Positions 36,610 through 50,400 of a DNA stretch of 64,000 nt are shown here, in pieces. Each line of letters opens with the position of its first letter. Position 1 is the first letter of the stretch. Source of the DNA: Paramecium octaurelia (lineage: Eukaryota; Ciliophora; Oligohymenophorea; Peniculida; Parameciidae); assembly GCA_905182995.1 (NCBI GenBank), contig CAJJDP010000089.1, positions 348,468 through 412,467 on the forward strand, read 5' to 3'. Under the pieces are notes generated by a model. The model made no database searches. It was not told the origin of the DNA and saw nothing but the letters and a program-made list of their open reading frames with translations. A program made the position numbers and the translations under genes.

Positions 36610-37260
36610 CTCAATTTAACTCTTTGCTTATTAATGAAACAGCATCAACTTTTCCAAAATTTTGGATCAACTTTAAATATGATACTTAATTTAAATTTTT
36701 GGGTTTAATTGTGATGAAATTAGGATTGCTCCTTCCTAGGTTTCGTTACTTGTTTGATCCAAAATTAGCTACCGATTTCTAAATTTTTATTGCAAAATCT
36801 TATTCTTTTTCCTCTCGAATTCAGTTTAATAAATGTCTTCAAAATATTTATTCGTTCCCTATAGCTATTTAAGCGAAATAGAATTTCTAGTTCTATCTCC
36901 TTTCTCCTTCTAATTTTTATTGATATGTTCACTCTTATCATTAATTGCTTACCATTCATTTGATGTAAAACTCTTAGTCCTCAATACTATTTAATTTTTT
37001 TGATTCTACATTTTATATTCCATAAGTCGCTTCCTATTCAAGAACACTCCATTTGTTTGAGAATAAGTCAACATTGTTAGTGTTTCGACAATTTCAAGAG
37101 CAATTCGACATCATCCAAAAAGAGGTACGCCTCAGCAGATTTTTGGGTTATGGGCTTATCTTCCAATCCTTTGGATCTGACGTCGCACCTATCAATTCGA
37201 ATCTTCAAACATTCATCATATTAGGTCAATCCACTCTAGCTCTAAACTGCTAGATGAGTA
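36610..37260 (+). pseudogene. Broken gene, family not recognised
   Basis: One plus-strand frame from about 36630 to the TGA at 37267-37269 is interrupted only by a TGA near 36922. It reads F-P-K-F-W-I-N-F-K-Y-D, I-A-K-S-Y-S-F-S-S-R-I-Q-F-N-K-C-L-Q and, in a locally GC-richer end, R-Q-F-Q-E-Q-F-D-I-I-Q-K-E-V-R-L-S-R-F-L-G-Y-G. A hydrophobic piece near 36450 may belong to it. Beyond 37260 another frame (L-L-D-E-Q-G-Q-L-T-L-E-N-A-N-M-K-G-S-F) runs to about 37380. Unnamed. Confidence 0.4.
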
Positions 37261-37499
37261 GGGACAGTTGACACTCGAAAATGCAAACATGAAAGGATCA
37301 TTTTCTGATTGTTAGAGGAAATTAAGGGAAAGTCTAATTAATGATATTATTCAAAAGCTTAACAAATAAATTTAATGATTCAACAAGGCAATACACTTTA
37401 ACTTTCAGACATACACTTTCTCTGAGGTATATTAGAAAGGAATAATTGAATAAGGATGAAAAATAGATCTTTTTATTTGATATTAAAAAATGGAACTAA

Positions 37500-38953
37500 A
37501 ACTAGCACTATATAACTTATTGATAAATTCCTATAGTAAGAATGAATTTCATTATACTTCTTTTGATAATATGAGGCCCAGAATGATCTGAAGCCAACTT
37601 TTGAAGTTTACGGTATAGTTGTCTTAATTCTGGAAAAACAATAAATATTTTCATTCTTATAAATAAGTTCCATTTGTTGCTGAATTAGGCACCTAAATAA
37701 ACCTGGTTAAATTACTTTTAAATTTGAGATCTAAAACAAAATTGAGTTTTACATTTTAAGATTTATCTAATGTTAATGTTTAATGGAATATTATTGTAGA
37801 AAATTATTAAAATGAAATGGATTTTGGTAAATCAATTTTGATAAAGCTCTTCATTCATTCATTCCTTTCGAATTTGCATTCTATTATTTTAGTATTTGTA
37901 ATTTTCTAAAATGTAAGAATAAAATGCCAAAAGGAAATAAAGAGAGTCTATAAAATTAATTATTGCTTATTAATAATACTTTTTAGGCTTTGCGTTTGAA
38001 TAAGATTAAAAACATTTTCCTTTTTTGGAATCTTTTACTGCTTTTCTTTTTATTGATGTAATGTTAATTATGTTTGTACAATTCGAGTATTCTCATAGTT
38101 GAATATAATAATTATGAAAAAATAGCTTTTGAGGATTGTTAATAATAAAATTAAATCGAATTAAAGATATAAATAATCTGATAGTCTCTAACTTCAGATC
38201 TAGTTTTTAAATTTCTTCCAGTCTACCAATTATTCATTTCAACTTATATTTATAATTATCAGAAATCCTTCGCTAATTATATAGGAGATATATCTCTATT
38301 ACATAAATAATCTACCCTAAAGAAACTAATATGATTGCTGCTCCTGATGTAAACTTCAATTTTCAATTAAAACAAAATATTTAAAGCAGTATACTGAGGT
38401 GCATAATGCAATGCAAATCCATAGAATGAAAATTAATTAATGAAATGGTAGAATAAACTAAAAATCTATTGGAATCAAAACAATGTTAAATTTATTATCG
38501 TAATATAATGCTAAAATCTTGAATTGATGATTATTAGCAAATTTAAACTATTAATTTAGTCTAAGCAATAATTATATATCGATATTTCTTTTCATTTAAT
38601 TTTGGAACTTCTTTTTATGTAAATTTCATCTATTAATAACTTCGAATTTTATATTTTTTTTACGATTCATAGATTATATAACAGGTGAATTTTCATCAGC
38701 ACTCTTTGGTTAATGTATGAATCAACTTATTTTGAGCATTTCTTATTTATGTCAAAAATATTATCATAATTCCAAAGGAATATTTTATTTCTCAATTTAG
38801 ACTCAATTATTCTCAAAAATTTCATACAACCAACACACTTATTTGGTTTACTTGAAAATAAATTTTAATGCTTGTGTAATTAAAAATATCTATAAAATAC
38901 GATTTAAATGTTATAAAAGCAATATAATAGAATTAGAAATAAAAATAATAAAA
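37500..38953. other. AT-rich stretch, no supported gene
   Basis: Neither strand shows a recognisable motif. The 3' end should contain the promoter of the B-box/TPR gene; nothing specific seen. Confidence 0.4.
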
Positions 38954-40026
38954 ATGAATGATAGAGAAGAACTACAAATTAAATGTTAAGTTGAAGGGCA
39001 TACAAATATCCAATTAGCTTGTTTGAATTAGACTTGCAAAATAAATAGAATTTATTGTCATTAATGTCTTATAAATGGAGATCATGTTGCTCATATTAAG
39101 GATTAAAGAAGTATAAATTAAGTCATTGAATTATTTCATTCAATTGAGATAATAAGTGAGGATTCCATATAAGAATTAAACTAAATGATTACATAAATAA
39201 ATGAATTATTTACTTAAATTGCGTAAGAATTGAGAAACAGATATTAAATATCTTTATAAAAGCTAAAAACATTGAATCCATACCAATTTAATATGGCTTT
39301 AAATGAGATTATCAATTATGATCAAAATGAAAAATCTGTTTAACAAGAAACAAAGTAATAATTAGACAATATGATCGATCTATTCAATGATTGGCTAAAC
39401 AGATTAAATATATAAAAACAAGAAAAATCAGAATTATTATATTAATAAGGTAATGAAGTTCTAATTTAGGATATCAATTATATTCGGAGTATCATAAATA
39501 TCAAGAAGCAATTTAATTATTTGATGATGCATTACTAATTAATCCAAAACATTTCAATTCATTATATCTCAAAGGTATAGAGATCATAAAAATGTATTAG
39601 CTGATAGTTTAAGAATGCTTGATAATTATATTGATGCAATTATTTGGGTTGATAAAGCTTTGTTTATTGATTCTAAACATGTCAGTTCATTTTATACAAA
39701 AGGTTAATAATGAGTGTTAAATATAGGTGAATCGTTAAGAATGCTGAGTATATATGACTAAGCAATCAAGTATTTGGACCAAGCATTGTATTATAATCCA
39801 AATCATCATTAATCCTTAGGGAGCAAAGGTTAATTATTTCTCAATTAATGTAGGAGCCTGTTTACAATCATTATAATAATATTAAGAAGCTATTTATAAT
39901 TACAATAAGGCTATTGAGATAGACCCAAATTATACCTGGGCTAAAGATCGGAAAAGTATATATAAATTTATTTATTTATAGTTGAATGTGAGTCTAGTGA
40001 CTGTTGATTTTTTTATTGGGTCATGA
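38954..40026 (+). CDS. B-box/TPR protein, 325 aa, four tiny introns
   Basis: ATG 38954 to TGA 40024-40026 with introns 39450-39469, 39575-39600, 39703-39726 and 39829-39853 gives exactly 326 codons. Residues 11-50 form a B-box-like zinc motif (C-Q-V-E-G-H, C-L-N, C-K, Y-C-H-Q-C, G-D-H-x2-H). A helical linker (about 60-160) is followed by four TPR-like units (Y-x-E-A-I-x-x-F/Y-x-x-A-L/I-x-I-x-P). Every TPR boundary carries a phase-1 intron. The B-box usually mediates protein binding near coiled coils, and TPRs bind partner peptides, so a cytosolic scaffold role is inferred. Unit 2 is diverged (M-L-D-N-Y-I-D-A-I). No frame break seen. Confidence 0.8.
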
Positions 40027-41591
40027 AAACAGTTTATCAAATAATTTTAATTAAATATATTTAATATATCAAATTTAATTTGGAGCACTTCATTTAATGG
40101 TGTTCTAACCACCATGTTAATTAGAAAATCTTAAATACTTACCATAAACATAATTTTATCTATCAAAGAAGATATGTTAATTTTTCAAAAAGATTCTAAA
40201 ATAGTTTCATATATATACAATCAAACAAAAAGCTTTCTTTCGCTTTTTGGTTTTTAAATGTTGATTTTAAGTTTATAATGTTTTCTCGAGAGAATTTAAT
40301 AAAGGTAGAAGGTACTGAAGATCATAAAAATTTTTAAGACAGATTTGAAAATAAATAGATTAATTAAAATTAATTTTCATTTCAACAAACTTGAAGTTAT
40401 TGCTATTACAGAAACAAATTTAAATTTGTATTAGTAAGCATATTTTTTTTTGATTTACAAAAATTAATAAAGTCTCTCATTCATCTTTTTGTTGGTCTTA
40501 GTTGTAATTAAATAACTTTTGTTCCTACTTTTTTAATTAAGTTAAAAGAGATCTCATTTAGAAATTTCAGTTGAATAAAAATACAATCTTTAATTTTGTT
40601 TTTTCATTAAAATCCAATATTTTTCCTAGCATATTTTTGTTATTGCACTCTATTTTCATTCAGAAAAGACATTTATTTCTAATCAAATAAAGTTTCTTAA
40701 TAGCCCTAAATGTAATTCTTTTTCTCATTCAAAAATAAGAGGAATAAGAAGGTCTAATATAGTAAATAATTCACAATCTTTTTTAAGGAAGTTTTCTGAT
40801 TTACCTGAGTTTGTTAAATTTTTTTTACTAAATTAATTGATGAATTTAATCAAACACTACTCTAATCTCAAATTTCATTTCCTTCCTTTTTCAATTCATT
40901 ATTTTCTCTTTTTACCACGAAAAATTTAACTTGAAATTGCTGTCAAATATTTGTGGAATTATGATGACTTATGTTAAAATAGATAGTAAAAACTTGGATA
41001 TCATTCAACAAAGATTCTATGTATAAATGGTTTATATAAAAAAAACTGGTGTTCCTTCCTTCTTGAATTGTAATATGTTTTATTTTATGGCATAAATAAA
41101 GCAAATCTCCTTATTTGAATAGACAAATATTGATAGAAAATCAAAAAAATAATTATCTAGTTTTTATTGAGAGTGTTACAATTCATTAAATTTAATTATG
41201 CATAATCCTTGTTAGAGTACCTCATATGTAAAGATTTCTTTTTTCACATAGAATGAGAACTATATAGGAATGTTATACTTGATCAAATATCTATATAGAA
41301 ACATACCTAGCTCCAGGAAATTAGTTTTTCGGTCTAAGGACTTTTTTGAAGGAACCAGGGAGCTCTTCAATAATACAAAACCACTTTTTAGACCTTCTTA
41401 AATAAGTCTTTATGGATTCTATATCGTAATTAGATTCTTGGGGCGAAGAAGTATAATTTAAAATATATAACTTCTTTCTTGACTTAATAAATAATAAATA
41501 GGGAGTTAGACTTTATGATACAGCTCACAGCCTAAGAAGCTGATAGAGCTCTTAGAATGGTATTTATAAATTCAATTATTCCGAAATTCAC
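40027..41591. other. AT-rich stretch, no supported gene
   Basis: Mostly T-rich DNA. A minus-strand frame at 41450-41220 (S-N-Y-D-I-E-S-I-K-T-Y-L-R-R-S-K-K-W-F) looks mildly protein-like but has no start, family or continuation. Confidence 0.35.
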
Positions 41592-42790
41592 ATGGGAAAC
41601 AAGGAACGTAATACCACAAATATGATGGACGATGATAATATCTTTGATACATAAATAAGCAAATAAAATGAAAACAACTCAAAACGTAATAATATATTGC
41701 TATTTAAACTAATAATTTGCTTATATATCATAGAATCATTTGGAAAATTTGCATTAGCACAAAAAGTTATAATTTCTCTTGATTGAACAAATAAACACAA
41801 TAACTTATTGTCCATCATAAATTTTAACAAGTCTACTCAAATCATTAATATTGGAGCGATTCATCATAAAGAATACAGCTTATAGCTAGATTCTTCCTAA
41901 TTATATTTTGAACGGTATTATTCACCTTTCTCTTATTCATTCCTGATGAAAAATGTAATATAAAAGAGTTCCTTGTATTAATTAAAATAGACTCTTATTT
42001 AGATATAGATAAAAAACTTCTTAACCATTATTTTTCATAGAAATTCTGACTTTTCTTGCACATTCATAATCTTAATCCATTAATTTGATACGAAATATTT
42101 ACCTCAAGCTTTGTTGCATTAAATCTCCTAAAAGTATTTGTTTCTAATTTTTCAGTTCTATGGGTCTTAGACAATAAGCATTATCACTCAGTATTGTCAT
42201 CTAATAAAAATAGTTGGTTAAAATTTTTGTACGCTGTTTAAGCTTCTTTCTCACATACTCAAAAAGTTCAATGCATTAGATGTGTAATTGTGATAAATGA
42301 TTATCTTCAAACCCATCATCAGGTGTATTCATAATTTGTTTTGATTTCAATATTAATTATTCTATCTGAGGATCTTTTTAGGGCTGTATTAATTTATTAA
42401 TCATATTAATTGCACAATATTCTTGATACATGTTCTGCTATTAATTTAGACTTCATGGTAGCTGGGTTCAATCTAAACATTTTAGAACTGTAACATTTTT
42501 GGACAATAAAATAAAAAAAATACAATTACTCCTCTTTATCTCTAATTATTCAACTATAAAAGTTCAATTTATTATTTTTATTAATTTATAGTCTATAAAT
42601 AGAGTAAATTTTAGAAGTTCTTTCTGCAAATTATAAAAATATGATAATCAGTTGGATGAAAATGCTCCAGAATTTCATATCAATTTTTTAGATTTTTTCC
42701 AAATTTATTTCTATGCAAAATAGTTCCAGGCTTACAAGGATAGTACTCTAAATAATAATGGGTATTTTCTTCAAATTAAATTCTTTATAC
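41592..42790 (+). pseudogene. Broken gene with hydrophobic N-terminus, family not recognised
   Basis: ATG 41592 gives M-G-N-K-E-R-N-T-T-N-M-M-D-D-D-N, an acidic tail, then a hydrophobic segment (N-I-L-L-F-K-L-I-I-C-L-Y-I-I) of the type II anchor kind. The same frame runs 230 codons to about 42293 with one TGA near 41784 at a plausible Gln. A later frame reads Y-D-N-Q-L-D-E-N-A-P-E-F-H-I-N-F (42640-42790). Unnamed; a small minus-strand frame over 41830-41588 is the competing reading. Confidence 0.4.
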
Positions 42791-44672
42791 TTCCATAATT
42801 TTGACTTGAAAGAATTATTTATAATTTAGCTTAGTTTCGATGGATAGACCAGTAGGAAATGATATAAACTCAATGATCAGTGATGAATAACTTTGATAAA
42901 ATAGTCCAAAAATTATATTCAATATCAACAGTTGAGTGAGAATTGAATTTAATTTTCATAAACCGAAGTATTACCAACATTCAAGCTTGAAGTATTTTTA
43001 GATTAGAGGTTCAATTCTGGTATACTTAAGATGAATTAAAAGAAAATATCACACAAAAATTCCACAGCTATTCAATTTATAATTAACACAATAATATTTT
43101 AACAAAAACCTTAAATCACCTAAGCTTCAAAATTAATATATTTATCTGCAGAATTTGGATTAATAGATTTTACATACATTTTAAAAAGACAATATCAAGG
43201 TGAACAATGGGAAGACTTTATATATGAAAGAATTATGTGATGGATTGAATGATTATGAAGACATTATTTGAATGGTAGATAGCTAAAGGGAGGAAGGTAA
43301 ACTTTCAAGGAGTAGAATCTAAGTCACAACTCTTAACCTTGGCAAGGCAAGCCTCTTGGGAAATGATGTTGATTTTGTTTAGGTAAAACGAAAAGGCTAC
43401 CCTAAAGGTTTCTGAAATAATCTTAGATTTAATATCCTCGTATCAAAGACAATAATCATCTTATGAAAGCAATCGTTAGATATATTGTGTTAAATTAATT
43501 AAAATCATTTTTATCTAAAACTTCATTGTTAATTTGAATTTGGATTTCACTTTTTCATTTCTTTTTTTTATAATTCATCTTTTTGGTATTAATAATCACT
43601 TTTGACATTTATTTTTATAATTAAATTGTTATTCTCTATATATATAAGGATAACTGTTATAAGAACTTCAAGTACCTAAAACAATAGTTATATAAGAATG
43701 CCTGATGAGTAATATTTAAATATAAATTCTCTCTCAATACCTTTAAAGAAAAATAATTTGAATTAAATCAAATTATAAATTTCTCAAAAATATAATAATA
43801 AAATCTGTTTTTCTTTTGTGAACAATGCAATTTCTTTTAAGTTTCAAATTGGAAGCTATTTGATTTTAGATTACTTAAGCCTTAATAAGAAAATATTTTT
43901 TTAACGATCTTGATACAAAATATAAGATTAGGTTATGAATTGAATTAAGGAACTTGCAACAACAAGAAGCTTATCTTTTAAATAAAATATAGAAATAATG
44001 TAAACATATCTGAACAGCATAGTTCCGCTTTTCAAATGGTGACATTCCAGCAATCCACATAATCATCAGTAAATCTCAAAAAACTTCTGGAATTTTCTCA
44101 CAATTTTGATATTATTCAATAATAATATTTATTTAAAGCTATTTATAACGAAGTAATGAAAATCAAATTAACTTTAACATCTCAAAATCTCAGAATTCAA
44201 ATTACATTAATATTCGCCTGATATTTGGTTTTACATTATATTCTTTTGATAACTCTTTATAATATATTCCAGCATAGAGATCATTATCGATAACAATGAT
44301 AGTTAACAAAAATTATTGTTTATGCTCTATTATAATAAGATATTTAGATATATAATATCTCCATTAAGAAGTATACTTACATTTAGTATTAATTAATAGT
44401 TTTATATATTAGAAATTTAGACACCCAAGAAAGTTACTATATTTGATATGAATTCTTTTCTTAATTCTAACCTAATTCTAGATTAAATCTAAAAATATCA
44501 ATACAACATATATGAATTTATAAATTTTGGGATTAACACACAAATACATGCGAAGGAAAATTAATAAGGCATTTCTCATCGCAGTAACCTAAATAACTAT
44601 ATCGAATTTAACTTTTTTCTTTTAATATCATTCATAAAATTATTGTATTATCTATGTATAGAAATTATAATT
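42791..44672. other. AT-rich stretch with unresolved coding-like pieces
   Basis: Around 43240-43440 the GC rises slightly and two plus-strand frames compete (R-I-Q-V-T-T-L-N-L-G-K-A-S-L-L-G-N-D-V and F-Q-G-V-E-S-K-S-Q-L-L-T-L-A-R). A further piece at 44000-44220 reads L-L-E-F-S-H-N-F-D-I-I-Q. None has a start, stop or family I can defend. Confidence 0.3.
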
Positions 44673-46267
44673 TCATATTTGTTCTATTTCTGCTGTTCCA
44701 TATAGCATGACACAGGGAGACATGTCTAAATTATAATTATGTATTTCCATTTAATATGTATTTCCGTCCTAATTATTATATTTTATACATTTTAATGTAA
44801 TAGATTTAATTTATTATTTTTTGGATCATACTGACAATGAACTATGCTATTTTCACCATAGGTAAAGGATGACTGAGTAAAACCACAACTTGAAATTCTA
44901 AATCCCCCAGCACATGCAATGTAGACATTGTGGTTTGTTTATTTATAATTTGCATTCATATCATAATTAAAACCTTAGGCTGTTTATAAATGGCAGATTC
45001 CAACTCCTGCCCATGCATTGCGTAACTTAATAAGAAAAATATATACGTTTATTTTAAAAGCAAATGTTGTTAACTTATCTTTAGCTAGTGGAGGTTACAT
45101 TACAGCTAATCCAAATCCTCCTTTAGAAGCTAAAATTCTAGTAATAATTTTACCTGAAACTGCTTTTGGTGTAATTATTTAATAGCCAGCTAATTTATAA
45201 CTACTGTTAAATTAAGGCTGATAAGGATTAGATAATATTGATTCAATTGAATTACATAAGACAACAGAATTAAGTTAAGTCTTAAGTTTTTCTAAATTTT
45301 AATATTCAATTTCTTTCTCTTTGAATTAACCCTAAACTTTTTTTATCTTTTCAATTAATTATTCTTGATCAGTGTCTACCTTATCACTATTTTATTATAT
45401 TTAATAATACCATTCATTTAGAAAATTATTTTATAATTTATTAAGTAGAAACTCATTTATCTAATTTTCTAAATTAGTAATTTCTTAATCATTCTACACA
45501 TCTTATTAATTTAATTTGTAAAATCCAATTATTTTTTCTAATTTTTTTGATATAAGTTAATGATCAAACTAATCAAATTAGATTAGCTTTGAATTATGCA
45601 TTTAGAATTCCTTCATTTATTATTCAAACTTGCTATTTAATTGTTTATCTAATTCTAATTATTTTTCTATAATTTTAGAATAATGGTTTGGATTTTAATC
45701 TTAAAAAATTGGTTCTAATATTTCTAATAATTGTAATTATTCGAGCTAATAAATATTGTGATTTTTAAATTATAAATTTTTTTTAACTATCTCTTCAAAA
45801 GATTTTTAATTTTCTTGTAATTATGTAATTTGTAAATTTATGGTTTAATTATATCTATTTGCTAATTCCTTAAAATTTGTTATTGCTTAATTCATATTTT
45901 GCTCTCTCAAGTATAAACAATATTTTAATAATCTTTCAGATTATAAACTGAAAGCAACAAATTATTATTACAATTACTGAAGTGTTATGTACTTTCCTTA
46001 ATTTTTTGAAATACATTCTACACAGGAGTATTACAATTTATTTTTTTCATCAAGTTTCGCCATAATTATTTCTTGCCCATGATTTTAACATAGAAACTTT
46101 AAGGTTGGAGTTGACTAAATTAATGACAATATTACTTTAGATTTTTAGTTTCTTGCATCTACGTCTTCAATTTGTATCGATTCTTTAGGGTCTATAATTT
46201 TTTATTCTTGTCTTTATTATCTAATCCTACCCTGGCTGCTAAAAACTCTTAATCGTGTTAGGAGCAT
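44673..46267 (-). CDS. Coiled-coil/SPRY-domain protein, about 517 aa
   Basis: Read from ATG 46267 to TGA 44675-44673. A 20-nt intron (44788-44769) is needed to keep the frame; a 21-nt one (45046-45026) is likely but frame-neutral. Residues about 60-90 hold C-Q-N-H-G and Y-S-C-V-E-C, a degenerate B-box-like start. About 110-340 is Gln/Glu/Leu-rich coiled coil. The C-terminal 170 residues match the SPRY/B30.2 style of Paramecium proteins: N-A-W-A-G-V-G-I-C, H-N-V-Y-I-A-C-A-G-G, Y-D-P-K-N-N-K-L, L-D-M-S-P-C-V. SPRY domains bind protein ligands, so an adaptor role is inferred. An alternative upstream ATG (about 46287) reads in another frame, so the N-terminus is uncertain. Otherwise intact. Confidence 0.75.
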
Positions 46268-46287
46268 CTATTCTCTTAAGAATTACT

Positions 46288-47422
46288 CATAATTTAATTT
46301 GTTCAATACAATTATATTTATTTTCAAATTCTATTATTTTGCTACCTCAATTAATTAATATTTATTTATAGTATATTAATAATCTAATCCATAAATGTAA
46401 TGATGAAATAGTATTAATATTGCTTAATAGTTATGATTCATGGACAATACTTCTTATTATTGAATTCGTTTACGTAAGATAATTGTGGGACCAATACTTC
46501 ATAATTGGAAAGGATAATTTGTAAAGAGTATTTAGTCGAATAATAGCTGAAGCTTGAAATGGGAACCCTAATTAGTAAAAAATAAGGATGATGTCAATTT
46601 GAAACTAATAATTTTATTTTTGAAGGTTCTGTATTTTATATTAAAAAGTGATTTTCACAAATAAATAATATGATAATTTAGCATCTAAGGATTAATTGTT
46701 ATGACCCAAAATGAAGTGCTAATTATAAAATTTAATTATTGTGGCCTTCCAATTTTGTAATGTATTTTTTGCTTCCAATTAGATTTGTGACCAAAAGTAT
46801 TAATTAATTGTAGGATATTGAAATAAAATATGATTTTCTATTTAAAAAGCCTAATGCATTAAAGCAGCAACTATAATTAATTTATTAATCCATTTTTTAA
46901 AAGCGAACTTTCTATATTGATATCCATTCTTGAACAAAATTCTTTGATTTTACAATTTTTTTTTGTGAAATTTGTTAAAAATTATTGCTATGTGTGCTTT
47001 CTTATTTAAATTACATTAATATATTATATATATAATAATATTTAAATCATTTAAAGCCATGTAAACTAAAATTTGAAACAGAAAGTAAGGAGATTTTACT
47101 TTTCAAGAGGTTTGTACTTTGGTACTTTATTGTCAAATTATATAGAAATTAATGAAATAATTGAAGAGTTTAATTTAAACCATTTCCTTGGATATGATAT
47201 ACGTAATTTATAGGGTGTTGAAGAATTAGCTGGTAAAATTGAAAAACAGCACATAATGTTTTTCGAAAAATGAATAAGAATTTTAATTCATCTTCATTTC
47301 TTTTTAGAAAATAGTAATACCTACTCTAAAAAAGCAAGAATTTAAATTAACAGAAAAACAATTCAATTTGTAAGATAAAATCACAACAATAAAATTCTAT
47401 TATAATTATAATTAATTTTGTT
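46288..47422. other. AT-rich spacer, nothing recognised
   Basis: Lies upstream of the SPRY gene and downstream of the minus-strand Cys-rich gene. It should hold the SPRY promoter; no element identified. No convincing frame on either strand. Confidence 0.4.
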
Positions 47423-50400
47423 TCATTTTTTCATATCTAAATCTTTAGCTGAATTGCTGTGGTTGCTCTGCGTGTTCGTTTTTTCTTAAGCTTATATTTT
47501 TTTTAAATAGAGATAGTAGGCGTTTTGCACTTGCTCAAAAATGTCAACAAATAAGGTGAATCCCATTAAAGAACAAAACAAAGATATATGCAACCATCCA
47601 TAAAACAATTATTAAGTATCATTTAATTCGAAACTATAAAGTAAAAATGATCCTGTGTTTATTAATAGTGTTAATTCTCTGCAAATTAATTTTGCTAATT
47701 CAAAATTCGACTTCATAGGCTTAAAGCGAATCAAGTAGATTAAATATAACATTGCCTGCATTGAAAGTAAAACTGATTACGCTTCAGGATACCTTATCAA
47801 TTTAGTTATGATTGTAATATAAATAGCAATTCTATAAATTTGAAATGGTTTGTAATTGTCTGCCCAAAATTGATTTTTATTTTCTTCAAAGTAATATTTC
47901 CATTTTTGTTTATCCTTTATTTAAGCTGTGGTGATGGAAAGTTGATTACAAAATATATGAATTAGAAGTATTAAACTGCTAAAGGCAGCAATACTATTAA
48001 CTATTCCAAATGGAGAATCAAAACTGTAATTGGGAAATTATAATAGTGTGCTAAATAACAACTAATGAAGTGTTGAATAAAATAGCTAAAAAACTCCCAA
48101 AGTAAAATAGTTTACCTTTAATTTTTAAAATTTGATTTGGATTTTTTGTAATTTCAAAATAAAACTAAGAATTTTTACATTTTCTTCGTGCTTTTTCTCA
48201 ATTTGTCGTAACCAAGCTGACATTTTATTTGAAGAAATGAGACAAAAAAGAATATAAGTAACTGCAGATATTATATAAGACAAGAAGCATCCTTTTGCAT
48301 TTATTAAATAACACTAATCTAAATTATTAGTTTATGTTGATTTATTTTGTGAATTTGGCAGAGTGCCTCCATTGATTTGGGCAATAAGTTCATCAATTTT
48401 TAAACTATCTAAAATAGGTTTTAAGGAAATTTTTGTATAAGCATCAAGAAACTATCTTAAATGAGGAGGGAACTTATATTGCATATATCTAATGTATGAT
48501 AAAGTCTATAATAAATCTAATAAATTGAAAAAGACAATGTAATTACCAGTAAAGAATAGAATTCCAGCAATACTAGCTGTAGAAAATACAATTCCATCGT
48601 TCATTTGCATTACTTAGTTTATTCTTTTCTAAGTAGGTTCTGATAACACAAAAGGGGTTCCAAGGGGTATTTCTTTTTAATTAGTATATAAATCCAAATC
48701 ATATTAATTTAGAATCGAATATTTTTGAATTGCTATTTATAATATTGGGTATGTCACAGGCGAATCAAAGTGAATAGTAATCTAGTAATCAGGATTGCCT
48801 AACTTAGAAGTGATATTTTGTATTGGAAGAACAGATAATTTAAATTCAGTCTCAGGAATTATAGAAAAATCAACAACTTATTCTAAAAGGAGACCTGATT
48901 ATAAGTAAACTTCTTAAGAGAAACTAAGGTCAAGTATTTTTGTTTGATTTTATCGATCAGAGAGTAATACTAAATTGAAATTTGGTTGTTAAATAAAAGT
49001 ACAATAACTTAATTAATTGTCTTAGTTGATACATCTATAGGAATATTCTTCAATGCATAAATAGGAGCATCCATCCCCCCCATTATTATTTCCATCATCA
49101 CACTATTCAAAATTACTATCAAGTATTCCATCACCACATAAATTTATACATTCATTGTTGATAATAGCATAATTCTGGCCACATGAAATATATTTACTTT
49201 CATTTACTTCTAATTCGCTTTAGGATTTAATTTCTTTACATTTAAAAGATTAAGTATCCAAAATGAACAATTAGTTTTAACATTTAATACAATGATTATC
49301 CTTCTCGCACTCTAAGCATCCAAAAGAGCATTGATATTCACATTGATAGCATCCATCATATGGGATATCATTGCCATCATCACATTATTCAACAAATGGG
49401 GTCACTATGTTATCTCCACAAACTGAAACACATTTTCCATTTATATTAATTAAAGGATATTTACAAACCTCACAATTTTAGAATTTATTACAAATAGCAC
49501 AGCCGGAATCACATTCATACTAACAATTAGAACAATATGGATCTTCAACATCATCACATTATTCGTTCGATAAGATTGCTAATTACCCATCTCCACAAAT
49601 TTATCTGCATAAGTTCTCTTGAAGCTGCCAGCCGTCTAGACAAAGATAGCATTTATCATTTTAGCAAAACAAGCATTCTATTTGACAACTTTTTTAGCAT
49701 TCGAGACAGCCATCTAATTGAATTCTACTCCCATCATTGCAAATTTCTTCATATTAGATTATTTCATCTTAACATTTAGGAATGCATTGATTTTTATAAA
49801 AATTGAGTTCATATCCAGGTTAACATACCAAACATTTCCCATACTACTAAAATATACAATTATAAATTTATTTAAAATAACATTAGTGATATTGATATCC
49901 AAACACTCCATAACTCAGTTCATTGCAATCTAAAATACTACCCTCTGGATTTATATTATTAAGAATAAAATGTTACTAGTAACCTTCACTTTTTAAAAAA
50001 TTATAGCATCCGATATTAGACTCTAAATTATTATCTCTGTAATCAGAGCAGATTTGCAAGCAATTACCTTATAATAATGAATATTAATTTTCACACTCCA
50101 AACATTTTCCAAATTCACATCTTCTACAATGTTGTGGACATGAATATTTGCATTCATGACATCCATCATAAGGTATTAAATTACCATCATCGCATTCCTC
50201 ATAATATGTAATAATTGCATCTCCACAATTGGGTATACAAATTGTTTCTTGTTAAATAAATTCCCATCCAGCCACACAATTATAACAAATACCTTTTATA
50301 CAATTCCCACAGCCTTAAATGCAATCATAAGTATTCGAAAAACATCCATCAAAAGGATCAATATTTTAATCAAAGCATCCGTCATCAAATGATCTTTTTC

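Noticed and set aside
37053-37253. A complete 66-aa gene in a locally GC-richer patch
   Set aside because: The same frame extends far upstream through 36630 with one TGA, so the short frame is the end of a longer broken gene and not a gene in itself.
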